Positions 24,629 to 33,983 are shown, counted from the first letter of the stretch. The stretch is 64,000 bases of DNA from Actinopolyspora lacussalsi subsp. righensis (GCF_900116555.1 NZ_FPAT01000002.1:434001-498000), one strand, 5' to 3'. Numbers and translations are program-made. Notes: a model not told the origin generated them from the sequence alone.

Positions 24629-26020
24629 GTGTCCGACGTCGAATCCCCGCGACCAGCTCGTTTCCGGTTACGTTTCAATCCCAAGGTGTTCGGGCTGGCG
24701 GTGCTCGCCTCGCTGTTGCTCGGAGCCCTGCTCGGTTGGGTCGCCGACTCGACCGGAGCGGACTGGCTCGTCACCACGCTGGACACCATCGGGTCCACTT
24801 TCACCAAGCTGCTGACATTCACGGTGCTGCCGCTGATCTTCACCGCGATCGTGCTCGGCATCACCAGTCTTCGTTCCGTGGGCGGCGGCCGGACCGCTGC
24901 CCGCCTCGGCGGCAAGACCGCCGTGTGGTTCGCCGCCACCTCGTTGATCGCGGTGCTGATCGGTATCGGGGTGGCCAATCTGCTGCGTCCCGGCCAGGGG
25001 CTCGACATCTCGCCGGACCAGCAGCGCGTCGACGAGGTCAACGAGATGACCGGCGGCTCGTGGCTGGATCTCGTCACGGGGCTCGTCCCCGAGCACCTGG
25101 TCGGCGCCTTCGCCAACGGCGAGACGCTGCAGGTCGTGTTCGTCTCGCTGCTCGTCGGGGCGGCCGCCTACAGCCTGGGGGACAAGGCAGGCCCGTTCGT
25201 GGAGTTCAACCGGGCCGTGTTCGAGATCATCCAGCGTGTGCTGGGATGGATCATCCGGCTCGCGCCGCTCGGAACCCTCGGACTGATCGGCAACGCGGTG
25301 GCCAGCTACGGCAACGAGTTCTTCGTCCCGCTGCTCAAGCTCACGGGGGCCACCTACCTGGCTTGCGCGTTGGTGCTGTTCGCCGTCTACCCGCTGTTGC
25401 TGTGGTTCGTGGCCAGGGTCAGCCCCGCGAAGTTCTTCGGGAAGGCGTGGACGGTGCTCCAGTTCGCCTTCGTCTCCCGCTCCTCCGGTGCCAGCCTGCC
25501 GCTGAGCCGTCAGACCGCGGTCAACCTCGGAGTGGAACGCTCCTACGCGAGTTTCGCGGTCCCGCTGGCCACCACCACGAAGATGGACGGCTGCGCCGCG
25601 GTGTACCCGGCGGTGGGCTCCATCTTCATCGCGAACCTGTTCGGCTTCCACATGGGGCCGGTGCAGTACCTGACCATCGTGGCCGTCGCCGTGTTCGGCG
25701 CGATCGCGACCGCCGGCGTGACCGGCTGGTTCACCATGCTGACGCTGACAGTGGGGGCGCTGGACTTCCCGCCCGCCATGATCGCCACCGGGATCGCCAT
25801 CGCCTACGCGGTGGACCCGATCATGGACATGATGCGGACGATGACCAATGTGGCCGGTCAGATCACCGTGCCCACGGTGGTCGCGCGTACCGAGGGGCTC
25901 CTGGACGACGAGGTGCTGCGCGCACCCAGCGCCCCACCGCTGTTCGACGGCCCGGAGGAGGCGACGTCCGCCGACTCGCGGGGCCCCGGCACGGGTGAGC
26001 CCGTTCCGGCGAGGGCCTGA
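24629..26020 (+). CDS. Dicarboxylate/amino acid:cation symporter (DAACS family)
   Basis: A 463-residue membrane transporter of the DAACS/glutamate transporter family, which imports C4-dicarboxylates or glutamate with Na+ or H+. Visible family features: PLIFTAIVLGITSL in the third helix region, the serine-rich re-entrant loop FVSRSSGASLPLS, TTTKMDGCAAVYPAVG (with the N/D-M-D-G ion site variant) and AVDPIMDMMRTMTNVAGQI. GTG 24629 has GGGAG six bases upstream. The exact substrate is not readable. A short R1 repeat begins six bases after its stop. Confidence 0.88.
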   Translation: MSDVESPRPARFRLRFNPKVFGLAVLASLLLGALLGWVADSTGADWLVTTLDTIGSTFTKLLTFTVLPLIFTAIVLGITSLRSVGGGRTAARLGGKTAVWFAATSLIAVLIGIGVANLLRPGQGLDISPDQQRVDEVNEMTGGSWLDLVTGLVPEHLVGAFANGETLQVVFVSLLVGAAAYSLGDKAGPFVEFNRAVFEIIQRVLGWIIRLAPLGTLGLIGNAVASYGNEFFVPLLKLTGATYLACALVLFAVYPLLLWFVARVSPAKFFGKAWTVLQFAFVSRSSGASLPLSRQTAVNLGVERSYASFAVPLATTTKMDGCAAVYPAVGSIFIANLFGFHMGPVQYLTIVAVAVFGAIATAGVTGWFTMLTLTVGALDFPPAMIATGIAIAYAVDPIMDMMRTMTNVAGQITVPTVVARTEGLLDDEVLRAPSAPPLFDGPEEATSADSRGPGTGEPVPARA

Positions 26021-26025
26021 TCGAA

Positions 26026-26139
26026 GTTTTCCGGTCGGGTTGTCGAGCCGCTCGCTCGGCGGAACCTCCCGCCGGCTCTCGCTCCGGGAGGCCCGAGATC
26101 GAGTAGGTACTACGCCACTCGACAACACGACCGGAAGAC
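26026..26139 (+). repeat. R1 repeat, short form with terminal inverted repeats, copy 5
   Basis: The best-preserved short form. Ends are inverted: GTTTTCCGGTCGGGTTGTCG at 26026-26045 against CGACAACACGACCGGAAGAC at 26120-26139. Inside are GGCGGAACCTCCCG, hairpin CTCCCG/CGGGAG, stem CGAG/CTCG and tip GTAG-GTA-CTAC. No target duplication is evident. It looks like a MITE-type or structured RNA element. The remainder of the gap to 26414 contains only the promoter region of accA3. Confidence 0.72.
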
Positions 26140-26414
26140 ACCAGTGATGGATCCGTCGTGCTCCCGCTCCCCGGCCGGTTGTGCGGCGTAACTCTCCGAG
26201 AGCCCGTTTGACCGGCAACGTCGCGACGAACGGTGCCTGGCCGGGTCGGACCGGTTTCGGAGGTCAGCCGCCCCGGACGGGGAGCGGGGGCGGAACGTCC
26301 GGTCCGGCCCGCCCGCGGTTGTGTCCGTCCGTGCTTCGGCGGGCACCTACCCAGGTGAGGTGTCGAGCTCTTAGACTCTTGAGCGGCCCACGCTGTCGTG
26401 ACAGGAGGTACGAG

Positions 26415-28202
26415 GTGCCCGAGCAGGACTCGACCACGCGTAATCGGATACGCAAGGTGCTGGTCGCGAATCGGGGTGAGATCGCGGTCCGCGTGGTGCG
26501 GGCGTGTGCGGATGCGGGCATCGGTAGCGTGGCGGTCTACGCGGAGCCCGATTCGGAGGCACCGTTCGTCCGGCTCGCGGACGAGGCGTTCGCACTCGGG
26601 GGAACCACCGCGGCCGAGAGCTATCTCGACATCGCCAAGGTCGTCGAGGCCGCCCGGCGCAGCGGCGCCGACGCGGTGCATCCCGGCTACGGTTTCCTGT
26701 CGGAGAACGCCGATTTCGCCCAGGCGGTGCTGGACGCGGGCCTGACCTGGATCGGCCCGTCGCCGCGCGCGATTCGGGATCTGGGGGACAAGGTCACCGC
26801 TCGGCACATCGCCACCAAGGCGGGCGCGCCGCTCGTTCCGGGAACACAGGATCCGGTCTCCGGCTCCGACGAGGTCGTCGAGTTCGCCAAGGAGAACGGT
26901 CTGCCGGTGGCGGTCAAGGCCGCGTTCGGCGGTGGTGGGCGTGGCCTCAAGGTGGCCCGCACCATCGAGGAGATTCCCGAGCTGTACGACTCGGCGGTTC
27001 GGGAGGCCGAAGGGGCTTTCGGTCGTGGGGAGTGCTTCGTGGAGCGCTACCTCGACCGGCCGCGCCACGTGGAGGCGCAGGTGGTGGCCGACCAGCACGG
27101 CAACGTGATCGTGGTGGGCACCAGGGACTGCTCGCTGCAGCGCAGGCACCAGAAGCTGGTGGAGGAGGCCCCCGCCCCGTTCCTGACCGACGATCAGCGG
27201 GAACGCATCCACTCCGCCGCCAAGGCCATCTGCTCCGAGGCGGGATACCACGGTGCGGGCACCGTGGAGTTCCTGGTCGGTGAGGACGGCACGATCTCGT
27301 TCCTGGAGGTCAACACCAGGCTGCAGGTCGAGCACCCCGTCTCCGAGGAGACCACCGGCATCGACCTGGTGCGGCAGCAGTTCCTGATCGCCGAGGGCGA
27401 GCGGCTGGAGTTCACCGCGGATCCACCCGCGCGGGGGCACTCCATCGAGTTCCGCATCAACGGTGAGGACGCGGGCAGGAACTTCCTTCCCACCCCGGGC
27501 ACGGTCACCGGGTTCGTGCCGCCGGCAGGACCGGGCGTTCGGGTGGACGCGGGTGTGGAGACCGACAGCGTCATCGGCGGCCAGTTCGACTCGTTGCTGG
27601 CGAAGGTGATCGTCACCGGTGCCGACCGCACCGAGGCGTTGCAGCGTTCCCGCCGCGCGTTGGACGAGATGGCCGTGGAGGGCATCGCCACGGTGCTGCC
27701 GTTCCACCGGGTGGTGTTGCGCGATCCCGCCTTCACCGGCGCCGACGGTTTCACCGTGCACACCCGCTGGATCGAGACCGAGTTCGACAACACCATCGAA
27801 CCCCACACGGGCGGCACCGACGCGGGGGAGAACGAGCAGCGCCAGCGCATCACCGTCGAGGTCGGTGGCAGGCGGCTGGAGGTCTCACTGCCCGCGGGGC
27901 TGGGTGCGAACGTGGGAGGAGCGGACCCCGCACCGGCCGCCAAACCCCGTAAACGGCGTTCCGCCACCTCGGGGGCGGCCCCGTCCGGTGACGCGGTGAC
28001 CGCCCCGATGCAGGGCACGGTGGTCACCGTCGCCGTCGAGGACGGGCAGCACGTCGAAGCGGGCGATAAGCTGGTGGTGCTGGAGGCCATGAAGATGGAG
28101 AATCCGGTGACCGCGCACAAGAGCGGAATGGTCACCGGCCTCAAGGCGCAGCCCGGTGACTCCATCAGCCAGGAGACGACGCTCTGCGAGATCAAGGACT
28201 GA
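26415..28202 (+). CDS. accA3: Acyl-CoA carboxylase biotin-carboxylase/BCCP subunit (AccA3-like)
   Basis: A 595-residue alpha chain of acetyl/propionyl-CoA carboxylase. Residues ~12-460 are biotin carboxylase ([20 protein letters not shown]; the ATP-grasp glycine loop [31 protein letters not shown]). An Ala/Pro/Arg linker leads to a C-terminal biotin carrier domain with biotinyl-lysine K560 in [11 protein letters not shown] 26415 has AGGAGG six bases upstream. It would work with AccD (41510-43147) and AccE (41104-41391) encoded 13 kb away and be biotinylated by BirA (43367-44200), supplying malonyl- or methylmalonyl-CoA. Confidence 0.93.
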   Translation: MPEQDSTTRNRIRKVLVANRGEIAVRVVRACADAGIGSVAVYAEPDSEAPFVRLADEAFALGGTTAAESYLDIAKVVEAARRSGADAVHPGYGFLSENADFAQAVLDAGLTWIGPSPRAIRDLGDKVTARHIATKAGAPLVPGTQDPVSGSDEVVEFAKENGLPVAVKAAFGGGGRGLKVARTIEEIPELYDSAVREAEGAFGRGECFVERYLDRPRHVEAQVVADQHGNVIVVGTRDCSLQRRHQKLVEEAPAPFLTDDQRERIHSAAKAICSEAGYHGAGTVEFLVGEDGTISFLEVNTRLQVEHPVSEETTGIDLVRQQFLIAEGERLEFTADPPARGHSIEFRINGEDAGRNFLPTPGTVTGFVPPAGPGVRVDAGVETDSVIGGQFDSLLAKVIVTGADRTEALQRSRRALDEMAVEGIATVLPFHRVVLRDPAFTGADGFTVHTRWIETEFDNTIEPHTGGTDAGENEQRQRITVEVGGRRLEVSLPAGLGANVGGADPAPAAKPRKRRSATSGAAPSGDAVTAPMQGTVVTVAVEDGQHVEAGDKLVVLEAMKMENPVTAHKSGMVTGLKAQPGDSISQETTLCEIKD

Positions 28203-28218
28203 CCGAACTACCTCCGGG

Positions 28219-28240
28219 CGACAACACGAGCGGAAAAGCT
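28219..28240 (+). repeat. Solo terminal repeat of the short R1 form
   Basis: CGACAACACGAGCGGAAAAGCT, one 3'-type end of the TIR seen at 26120-26139 (CGACAACACGACCGGAAGAC), standing alone 17 bases after the accA3 stop and before the DUF1707 gene. Confidence 0.45.
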
Positions 28241-28252
28241 GGGTGAGCACCG

Positions 28253-28648
28253 TTGGCCGAGCGGGGCGATGGGGTTCGTATCGGTGATCAGGACCGCGAT
28301 CGGGTGATCGCCCTGCTCGGCGAGCACTTTTCAGCCGGAAGGCTGGAGATCGATGAGTTCGACGAGCGGTGCACGCGGGCGGCCCGGGCGCGGTTCCGCG
28401 CGGACGTGGCGGTGTTGTTCGCCGACCTGCCCGCTCCTCATCCGGAGGTGCTGGTTCCTCGTGACTCCGGTACGACGTCCGAACCGGAGCGGGAAGGTGC
28501 GTCGCGCGCGCCGCGTGCTCGGCGCGGCGCGTTGCTCGGGATCTCCGTCGCGGTCGCACTGCTCGGTCTGCTGGTGGTCACCAGGCAGTTCTGGGCGCTG
28601 CTGCCGATGATCGGTTTCGTCTTCGTCTGGTTCGGCACGCGCAAGTGA
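28253..28648 (+). CDS. DUF1707 domain membrane protein
   Basis: A 131-residue protein. The N-terminus matches the DUF1707 (SHOCT-like) domain: RIGDQDRDRVIALLGEHF, SAGRLEIDEFDERC, ARFRADVAVLFADLP. After a charged linker there are two hydrophobic helices (LLGISVAVALLGLLVV and LLPMIGFVFVWF). Start is TTG 28253, the only in-frame option close to the domain. DUF1707 proteins are common small membrane proteins of actinobacteria with no defined role. Confidence 0.75.
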   Translation: MAERGDGVRIGDQDRDRVIALLGEHFSAGRLEIDEFDERCTRAARARFRADVAVLFADLPAPHPEVLVPRDSGTTSEPEREGASRAPRARRGALLGISVAVALLGLLVVTRQFWALLPMIGFVFVWFGTRK

Positions 28649-28783
28649 CCTGTCGACCCCGACGGGGCGGAGCTCGGGATCGCATTCGCCGATGGGTGTT
28701 TCGTCGACCCGTCCGACCGGCCCGGAGTTCCGCGTGGAGTGCGTGGCGTACACCCGCGGTGTCCGGTGGGTTACGCTTGCGGC

Positions 28784-29425
28784 ATGCGCAGCCGGATGAC
28801 CGCTGCACGGTTTCTGCTCGCCGGGTTGGGCGGTGTGCTGTTCCTGCTCGGTGGATGTGCGGTGCTGCCGACTCGTGAGGCCGCCGACAGCGCGCCGATT
28901 CCGCCCGAGCCGATCCCGTTGCCCGAACGCGAGAGCGGTTCGTTGCCGCCACGGCCCACCGAGATCTCGTTGCGGGGGCTGAACCCCTGCGGGTTGCTGA
29001 CAGCGCGGCAACGTACCGCGCTCGGCTTCGACCGCGACCCGTTGCCAGGGGTGGAGGAGGGATTCGACAACGCTTCCACCTGCAGCTACCGGAACAGCCG
29101 GGCCAAGGTGGGAGCCAGGTTCGCACTGGTCACGGGTGAGGACATGAATGTCTGGACCAGCGACACCGCACAGGTCAGGGCGACTCCGGTGGTGCTCGAC
29201 GATTTTCCGGCACTGGTGATTCGCACCCCCGGTCTGCGGCTGGCCTGCAACGTGGCCGTGGACGTGGCGGAGGGGCAGCACCTGGACGTGCTGTACCGCG
29301 ACGACGGTGCCGATCGTCCGGCCACGTTGGATCAGCTGTGCGCGGGCGCGCGCCGGGTGGCCACAGCGGCGGTACGAACGCTGCGGGGCCCGGTCAGCAC
29401 CGACTCCCCAGCGCCCGGCGGCTGA
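28784..29425 (+). CDS. DUF3558 lipoprotein
   Basis: A 213-residue predicted lipoprotein: a basic start (MRSRMTAAR), hydrophobic signal and a lipobox LLGGC, then a secreted domain of the DUF3558 type with NPCGLLTARQRTALG and paired cysteines (TCSYRN, LACNVAVDV, QLCAGA). ATG 28784 gives a normal lipoprotein signal; the frame extends to 28739. DUF3558 lipoproteins are frequently found beside WXG100/PPE/EspG genes in Pseudonocardiales, as here. Role unknown. Confidence 0.8.
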   Translation: MRSRMTAARFLLAGLGGVLFLLGGCAVLPTREAADSAPIPPEPIPLPERESGSLPPRPTEISLRGLNPCGLLTARQRTALGFDRDPLPGVEEGFDNASTCSYRNSRAKVGARFALVTGEDMNVWTSDTAQVRATPVVLDDFPALVIRTPGLRLACNVAVDVAEGQHLDVLYRDDGADRPATLDQLCAGARRVATAAVRTLRGPVSTDSPAPGG

Positions 29426-29444
29426 CTTCGTGCGGCCCGGGCGT

Positions 29445-29517
29445 CGATTTCTCGCGAAATCGCCGGGCCGGTGGTGCGGTGCTCGGCCCCGGGTGGTGCC
29501 GATTTCTCGCGAAATCG
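29445..29517. repeat. Two P2 palindromes in tandem
   Basis: Two identical copies of CGATTTCTCGCGAAATCG at 29445-29462 and 29500-29517, 37 bases apart, 20 bases after the DUF3558 stop. Both are in the orientation TCGATTT...AAATCGCC. They could form hairpins in the 3' end of the transcript. Confidence 0.7.
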
Positions 29518-29659
29518 CCGCACTCGCACCGCCGAGCGGATCGAGGTAACAGCTTCCGAGTAACGTTGCGTGTCTAAATCTTGCCGCTATCGGACTACTG
29601 CCCATCTCCCTCATGAGCCATTAGAGTGTGCTGGCGGATTTCCGAGAGTGGAGGCGATC

Positions 29660-30040
29660 GTGCCGAATGGTTCCGAACTGGACGGTGTGACCGATTCGCC
29701 CTCCGCCACCGAGGCGGTGGGAGCCGGGTCCGTGCGCGTCGAGCCGTCAGCCATCCCGAATCTGATCAGCTCGTTGCAGTCCTCGTTGGACGCCGTCGGT
29801 GTGCAGATCGAGCACGCCATCACCGAACTCCGGATTCATCCCTGGGCCGGGGACCCGGTCAGCACCGGAGTCGCCGCGAAGTTCAACGAGCACTCGGTCG
29901 GTGGCGACCGGGCCGCACTGACCGCGTTGTACGGGTACCGCGACCGGTTGCAGTCCGCTTCCGACGCGTTGCGTGCGGTGGAGCGCCGCTACTCGGAGAC
30001 CGAGGACGCCAACACTTCCAGGATGCGGACGGGCTGCTGA
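29660..30040 (+). CDS. WXG100/PE-like small protein
   Basis: A 126-residue helical protein with no signal peptide. The body (VEPSAIPNLISSLQSSLD ... IHPWAGDPVSTGVAAKFNE ... LQSASDALRAVERRYSETED) has the helix-turn-helix hairpin layout of WXG100/PE-type type VII secretion substrates, with PWAGD at the turn in place of WxG. GTG 29660 has GTGGAGG upstream. It lies with a PPE-like and an EspG gene, so it is likely the small partner of the PPE-like protein. The family assignment is from layout, not from a strict motif. Confidence 0.65.
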   Translation: MPNGSELDGVTDSPSATEAVGAGSVRVEPSAIPNLISSLQSSLDAVGVQIEHAITELRIHPWAGDPVSTGVAAKFNEHSVGGDRAALTALYGYRDRLQSASDALRAVERRYSETEDANTSRMRTGC

Positions 30041-30052
30041 CCGGTTGATTGA

Positions 30053-30190
30053 GGTTTTCCGATCGGGTTGTCGGGGTGCTCGCTTGGCGGAACCTCCCGC
30101 TGGCTCTCGCTCCAGGGCCCGACCTCGGGTAGCGACCTACACGACGTCGGTCCGTCCTCGCGAGAGCACGACGCGGGAGAACCCGCGGGT
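30053..30190 (+). repeat. R1 repeat, hybrid long form, copy 6
   Basis: Starts with the TIR-type end GGTTTTCCGATCGGGTTGTCG as in the short form, but then shows the complete long hairpin: GCGG/CCGC, AAC/AAC, CTCCCG/CGGGAG, GGCTCTCGC/GCGAGAGCA, CCGAC/GTCGG and tip GTAG-CGAC-CTAC. It links the short and long forms as one family. It sits between the WXG100/PE-like gene and the PPE-like gene and is probably transcribed with them. Confidence 0.75.
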
Positions 30191-30294
30191 GGTTACCTTG
30201 CCGAACGGCTCCGATGTTTCCAACGAGGGAAAGTCCCACGTCGATCGGCGACACGGCAGGAAAGCAGCAGTCGAATTCCCGTGGGAGGACGTCG

Positions 30295-31188
30295 ATGAGT
30301 GACCACCGCTGGCAGGGCTACACCCATGCCGAGCTCTTCGAGCTGCTGCACCAGGGGCCCGGTCCCTCGGCTTCGGGGTCTTCCGCGCATCGGTGGCGCG
30401 AGTTGGAGACCGCCTTCCGGGAGATCGACGACGGCATGGCCGCCGCGCTGAAGGCGGTAGCCGCGGACTGGCAGGGCGAGGCCGCCGACAGTGTCCGCCG
30501 TGGACTGCTACCGCTGCACGAGTGGGCTGACGAGGTCACGCTGGCCGCGGCACGGATGCGGCAGTGCTCCGAGCACCAGGCCGAACTCGTCGCCAGGGCC
30601 CGGGCCGAGATGCCGCCCCCGGTCCGGGTGACTTCCGAGGAGCCGAACGCCTTCACCTCGACCCTGGTTCACCTGTTCGGCGGGCAGACCGACTACGAGC
30701 TACGCGAGCAGCAGCAGCACGCCGCCGAGCAGCGCGCGTTCGACGTCATGCGCCGCTACCAGGCGGCTTCCGAGGCCAACACCACCTCGCTGGCCTCCTT
30801 CGAGACACCACCACAGGTGGTGGTCGACGCGCCCGCCGGGACCTCTTCGGGCGGCGGCGGGAGCGGCCGGGGTGACATCACGATCTCCTGGACCAGACCG
30901 CACTCGGAGGGCGCCGTCACCGGCAGGGGCGGTGCGGGCGGGGGTAACGCCACTCCGAGCTCCGCTCGTCCCACCGGTGGCAGCACCGGGGGCGGTTCCC
31001 CTCGTTCCGGTTCCGTCAACGGAGCCCCGGCGAGTACTCACGGCACGGCGTCACCGCGATCCTCCCGCCCCGAGCGGGAGGAGGAAAGCGAGATCTCGGT
31101 CGAGGCCACCGAGTCCGAGGGAGGGACCGGCCCGTTCGACGAACCCAGGGTTTCCGCTCGTCCGGTCATCGGGGGTGAGCCCTCGTGA
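30295..31188 (+). CDS. PPE-like / WXG-domain protein with Ser-Gly-rich tail
   Basis: A 297-residue protein. The first ~175 residues form a PPE/WXG-type helical domain (WQGYTHAELFELLHQGPG; ADWQGEAADSVRRGLLPLHEWAD with the W-x-G turn). Then follows a long low-complexity Gly/Ser/Thr/Pro tail (SSGGGGSGRGD ... GGSTGGGSPRSGS) and an acidic end. ATG 30295 has GGGAGG seven bases upstream. The GTGA overlap with espG shows tight coupling; EspG chaperones bind PPE proteins in mycobacteria, so this is the probable client. Confidence 0.75.
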   Translation: MSDHRWQGYTHAELFELLHQGPGPSASGSSAHRWRELETAFREIDDGMAAALKAVAADWQGEAADSVRRGLLPLHEWADEVTLAAARMRQCSEHQAELVARARAEMPPPVRVTSEEPNAFTSTLVHLFGGQTDYELREQQQHAAEQRAFDVMRRYQAASEANTTSLASFETPPQVVVDAPAGTSSGGGGSGRGDITISWTRPHSEGAVTGRGGAGGGNATPSSARPTGGSTGGGSPRSGSVNGAPASTHGTASPRSSRPEREEESEISVEATESEGGTGPFDEPRVSARPVIGGEPS

Positions 31189-31997
31189 CCGGAGTCTTCG
31201 GCGCGGACGATCCCGCCGAGCCGATCTCGTTGTCGGACCTGGAGTTCGACGTGTTGCTGGAGCACCTGGGCATCGCCGATCCGCCGCTGGTGCTCAAGGT
31301 GCCCTCACCGGGCAGAACCCACGAGCGGCGCCGCGAGCTGTGTGAAGCGGCCTGGCGCTCGATGAGCGAGCGCGGGTTGTGCGCCGGAAACGCCCCGGTC
31401 GACTCGCTGCGGCGGATGATGTCGGTGCTCGAAGCACCCACCCGCGAGGTGGACGGCCGCTGTTGGTTGGGCCGCGGTGTCCGGGTGCTGGCGGCGGCGC
31501 GTGGGGAGGGCGACTCCGCCGAGGCGGTACTGGCCGTCAAGGACGAACAGCGGCTTCTGCTGCGTCCGGCGGCAACCACCGGGCTGGCCCGTGAGGCGCT
31601 GTCCGTGCTGCCCGAGATCGCCGCGGGAAGTGGACGTTCGGTCAGCCTGCCGAGCGCGGATCTGGAAGCGGCGGCCGCCGAAGCGGGTGACGATCTCCCG
31701 GCGCTGCGTGCCGCGCTGTCCGCACGCGGGGTGCGCGCCGACGAGGCCGATGTACTGGTGGGAATGCTGGACGGAGTGCACGCCAGCGGCCAGTTCGGCG
31801 CCGCGGTCCGGCGGGGGGCCGCGGCGCGGCACCGCGCCGAGCACGTGGTCGGTTTCTTCGATTCCCGCGCCGGTCGCCATGTCCAGTTGCGGCGCGACAC
31901 CTCCTCCGGCGAGCCGTGGAGCACCGTCGCGCCCGTGGACCGGCGCGGTCTGGTGAACCGGGTCGCGGAGCTCGCGACGGAACTGCTGCCCGCCTGA
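31185..31997 (+). CDS. espG: ESX secretion-associated EspG-family protein
   Basis: A 270-residue cytoplasmic protein matching the EspG family of type VII secretion chaperones: the opening ISLSDLEFDVLLEHLGI, the central LLLRPAATTGLAREALSVLP, and the final HVVGFFDSRAGRHVQLRRD ... LVNRVAELATELL. It starts in a four-base overlap with the PPE-like gene. No ESX membrane components (EccB/C/D/E, MycP) are in the window, so the secretion machine must be elsewhere. A strong bidirectional hairpin follows. Confidence 0.85.
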   Translation: MTGVFGADDPAEPISLSDLEFDVLLEHLGIADPPLVLKVPSPGRTHERRRELCEAAWRSMSERGLCAGNAPVDSLRRMMSVLEAPTREVDGRCWLGRGVRVLAAARGEGDSAEAVLAVKDEQRLLLRPAATTGLAREALSVLPEIAAGSGRSVSLPSADLEAAAAEAGDDLPALRAALSARGVRADEADVLVGMLDGVHASGQFGAAVRRGAAARHRAEHVVGFFDSRAGRHVQLRRDTSSGEPWSTVAPVDRRGLVNRVAELATELLPA

Positions 31998-32023
31998 TCG
32001 GCCACTCACCCCGACGGTGGTCA

Positions 32024-32070
32024 CCCGGCGGTTCGGGAGTCGGAACGGCTCCGGTTCCCGAACCGCCGGG
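32024..32070. terminator. Bidirectional terminator between espG and glpD
   Basis: A perfect 15-bp inverted repeat (CCCGGCGGTTCGGGA at 32024-32038, complement at 32056-32070) with a 17-base loop, in the 95-base gap between two convergent genes. No T-run follows on either side, as is common for actinomycete terminators. Confidence 0.7.
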
Positions 32071-32091
32071 CTGTGATCGCCTTCCCCGGGA

Positions 32092-33834
32092 TCAGCCCAC
32101 CGGTTCCACGATGCCCTCGCGGGCCTCGGGGGCCGCCACCCGAGTGGCGTCGGCGGCCTGGTCGTCCGGCTGGCTCTGCGACTCGCGTTCGGCGGCCACC
32201 CGCGCCGAGTAGCGCTCGACCTCACTGGTGATCCGCTGCTCGTCCCAGCCGAGCTCGGCGCCGATCAGCCTGGCCACCTGGTCCGCGCAGTCCACCCCGC
32301 GATGCGGGTACTCGAAGGAGATGCGGGTACGCCTGGTCAGTACGTCCTCCAGGTGCAGCGCCCCCTCGTAGCGCACCGCGTAGGCTACCTCGGCCCGCAG
32401 GTAGTTGGGGGCCTCGTCGATCGGTTTCAGCAGCTCCGGATCGCTGTCGCCGAGCGCCAGCACCTCGTGGATCATCGAGCCGTAGCGGTCCAGCAGGTGC
32501 CGCACGCGATAGGGGTGCAGTCCGTGGGCCGCCGCGAGCTGGTCGGCCTGGTTCACCAGCGCGTGGTAGCCGTCAGCCCCCAGCAGCGGGACCTTGTCGG
32601 TGATCGAGGAGGCCATGCGGCCGGACACGTCGTTGCCGATCGCGTCCACCGCGTCCTTGGCCATCACCCGGTAGGTGGTGTACTTGCCACCCGCGATCGC
32701 CACCATCCCGGGGGCCACCCGGGACACCTCGTGCTCCCGGGAGAGCTTCGAGGTGTCGTCGTTCTCGCCGGCCAGCAGCGGACGCAGCCCCGCGTAGACC
32801 CCCTCGATGTCCGAGTGGGTCAGCGGTGTGGCGAGCACGCTGTTGACGTGGTCCAGGATGTAGTCGATGTCGCGCTTGGTGGCCGCGGGGTGGGCCAGGT
32901 CCAGGTTCCAGTCCGTGTCCGTGGTCCCGATGATCCAGTGGTTGCCCCACGGGATCACGAACAGCACGGACTTCTCGGTCCGGAGGATCAGCCCGCTGTC
33001 CGAGACGATCTTCTCGCGCGGGACCACCACGTGCACGCCCTTGCTCGCGCGCACCCGGAAATGTCCGCGTCCCCCGGACAGGCGCTGCAGCTCGTCGGTC
33101 CACACACCTGTCGCGTTGATGACCGCCTGGGCACGGACCTCGGTCTCCCTGCCGTCCTCGACGTCACGCAGCCGCGCGCCCGCGATCCGGTCGGCCTCGT
33201 GCAGGAACTCCACCACCTGGGTGGAGGTGCGTACCACCGCGCCGTAGCGTGCCGCGGTGCGCGCCACGGTCATGGTGTGCCTGGCGTCGTCGGCCTGGGC
33301 GTCGTAGTAGCGGATACCGCCGATCATCGCGTCCTGCTTGAGGGCGGGCACCATTCGCCGCGCCCCGGCGCGTGTCAGGTGCTTCTGCCCCGGCACCGAC
33401 CGGGCGCCACCCATGCGGTCGTAGAGCAGCAGTCCGGCGGCCGTGTAGGGGCGTTCCCACACCCGGTGGGTCAGCGGGTAGAGGAAGCTGACGGGTTTCA
33501 CCAGGTGCGGCGCGAGCCGGTTGAGCATCAGCTCCCGCTCGTGCAGCGCCTCGCGCACCAGGGAGAACTCGAGCTGCTCCAGGTACCGCAGCCCACCGTG
33601 GAACAGTTTGCTGGAGCGGCTGGAGGTGCCTGCCGCCAGATCGCGGGCCTCCACCAGCGCCACCCGCAGTCCCCGGGTGGCCGCGTCGAGCGCGACCCCG
33701 GCTCCGGTGATACCGCCACCGATGACGACGACGTCGAACTCCTCGCTGCCGAGGCGCCGCCAGTTCTCCTCGTGCTCCTCGGGGCCGAGCTTGCCCTGTG
33801 GCTGCCCGGTGACTTCCGGTTTGTCGCTGGCCAC
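32092..33834 (-). CDS. glpD: Aerobic glycerol-3-phosphate dehydrogenase (GlpD)
   Basis: A 580-residue FAD enzyme that oxidises sn-glycerol-3-phosphate to dihydroxyacetone phosphate at the membrane. FAD-binding VVIGGGITGAGVALDAATRG is near residue 35, then SRSSKLFHGGLRYLEQLEF, INATGVWTDELQRL and IAGGKYTTYR, all typical of GlpD; a C-terminal helical domain follows. GTG 33834 is chosen because GAGGAGG lies six bases upstream; the frame runs on to 33888. It is divergent from glpF/glpK and adjacent to its likely regulator glpR. Confidence 0.93.
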   Translation of the reverse strand: MASDKPEVTGQPQGKLGPEEHEENWRRLGSEEFDVVVIGGGITGAGVALDAATRGLRVALVEARDLAAGTSSRSSKLFHGGLRYLEQLEFSLVREALHERELMLNRLAPHLVKPVSFLYPLTHRVWERPYTAAGLLLYDRMGGARSVPGQKHLTRAGARRMVPALKQDAMIGGIRYYDAQADDARHTMTVARTAARYGAVVRTSTQVVEFLHEADRIAGARLRDVEDGRETEVRAQAVINATGVWTDELQRLSGGRGHFRVRASKGVHVVVPREKIVSDSGLILRTEKSVLFVIPWGNHWIIGTTDTDWNLDLAHPAATKRDIDYILDHVNSVLATPLTHSDIEGVYAGLRPLLAGENDDTSKLSREHEVSRVAPGMVAIAGGKYTTYRVMAKDAVDAIGNDVSGRMASSITDKVPLLGADGYHALVNQADQLAAAHGLHPYRVRHLLDRYGSMIHEVLALGDSDPELLKPIDEAPNYLRAEVAYAVRYEGALHLEDVLTRRTRISFEYPHRGVDCADQVARLIGAELGWDEQRITSEVERYSARVAAERESQSQPDDQAADATRVAAPEAREGIVEPVG

Positions 33835-33983
33835 CAGCGTCCTCCTCGCTCGTTTCGCAGCCCACCGCCCCTGGGCGGAACGCCTCATCGCCAGTACGTC
33901 CGACAGCGCTCATGATGCCGGATCGACACTCCCCGCGCGTGGTGCGTTACTGACAGTGTCGGGGTCGCGAGGTCGGGCCGGGG

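Noticed and set aside
29570-29659. Upstream extension of the WXG100/PE-like gene
   Set aside because: The added residues include Cys/His-rich non-coding-type sequence, and a good ribosome site stands before GTG 29660.
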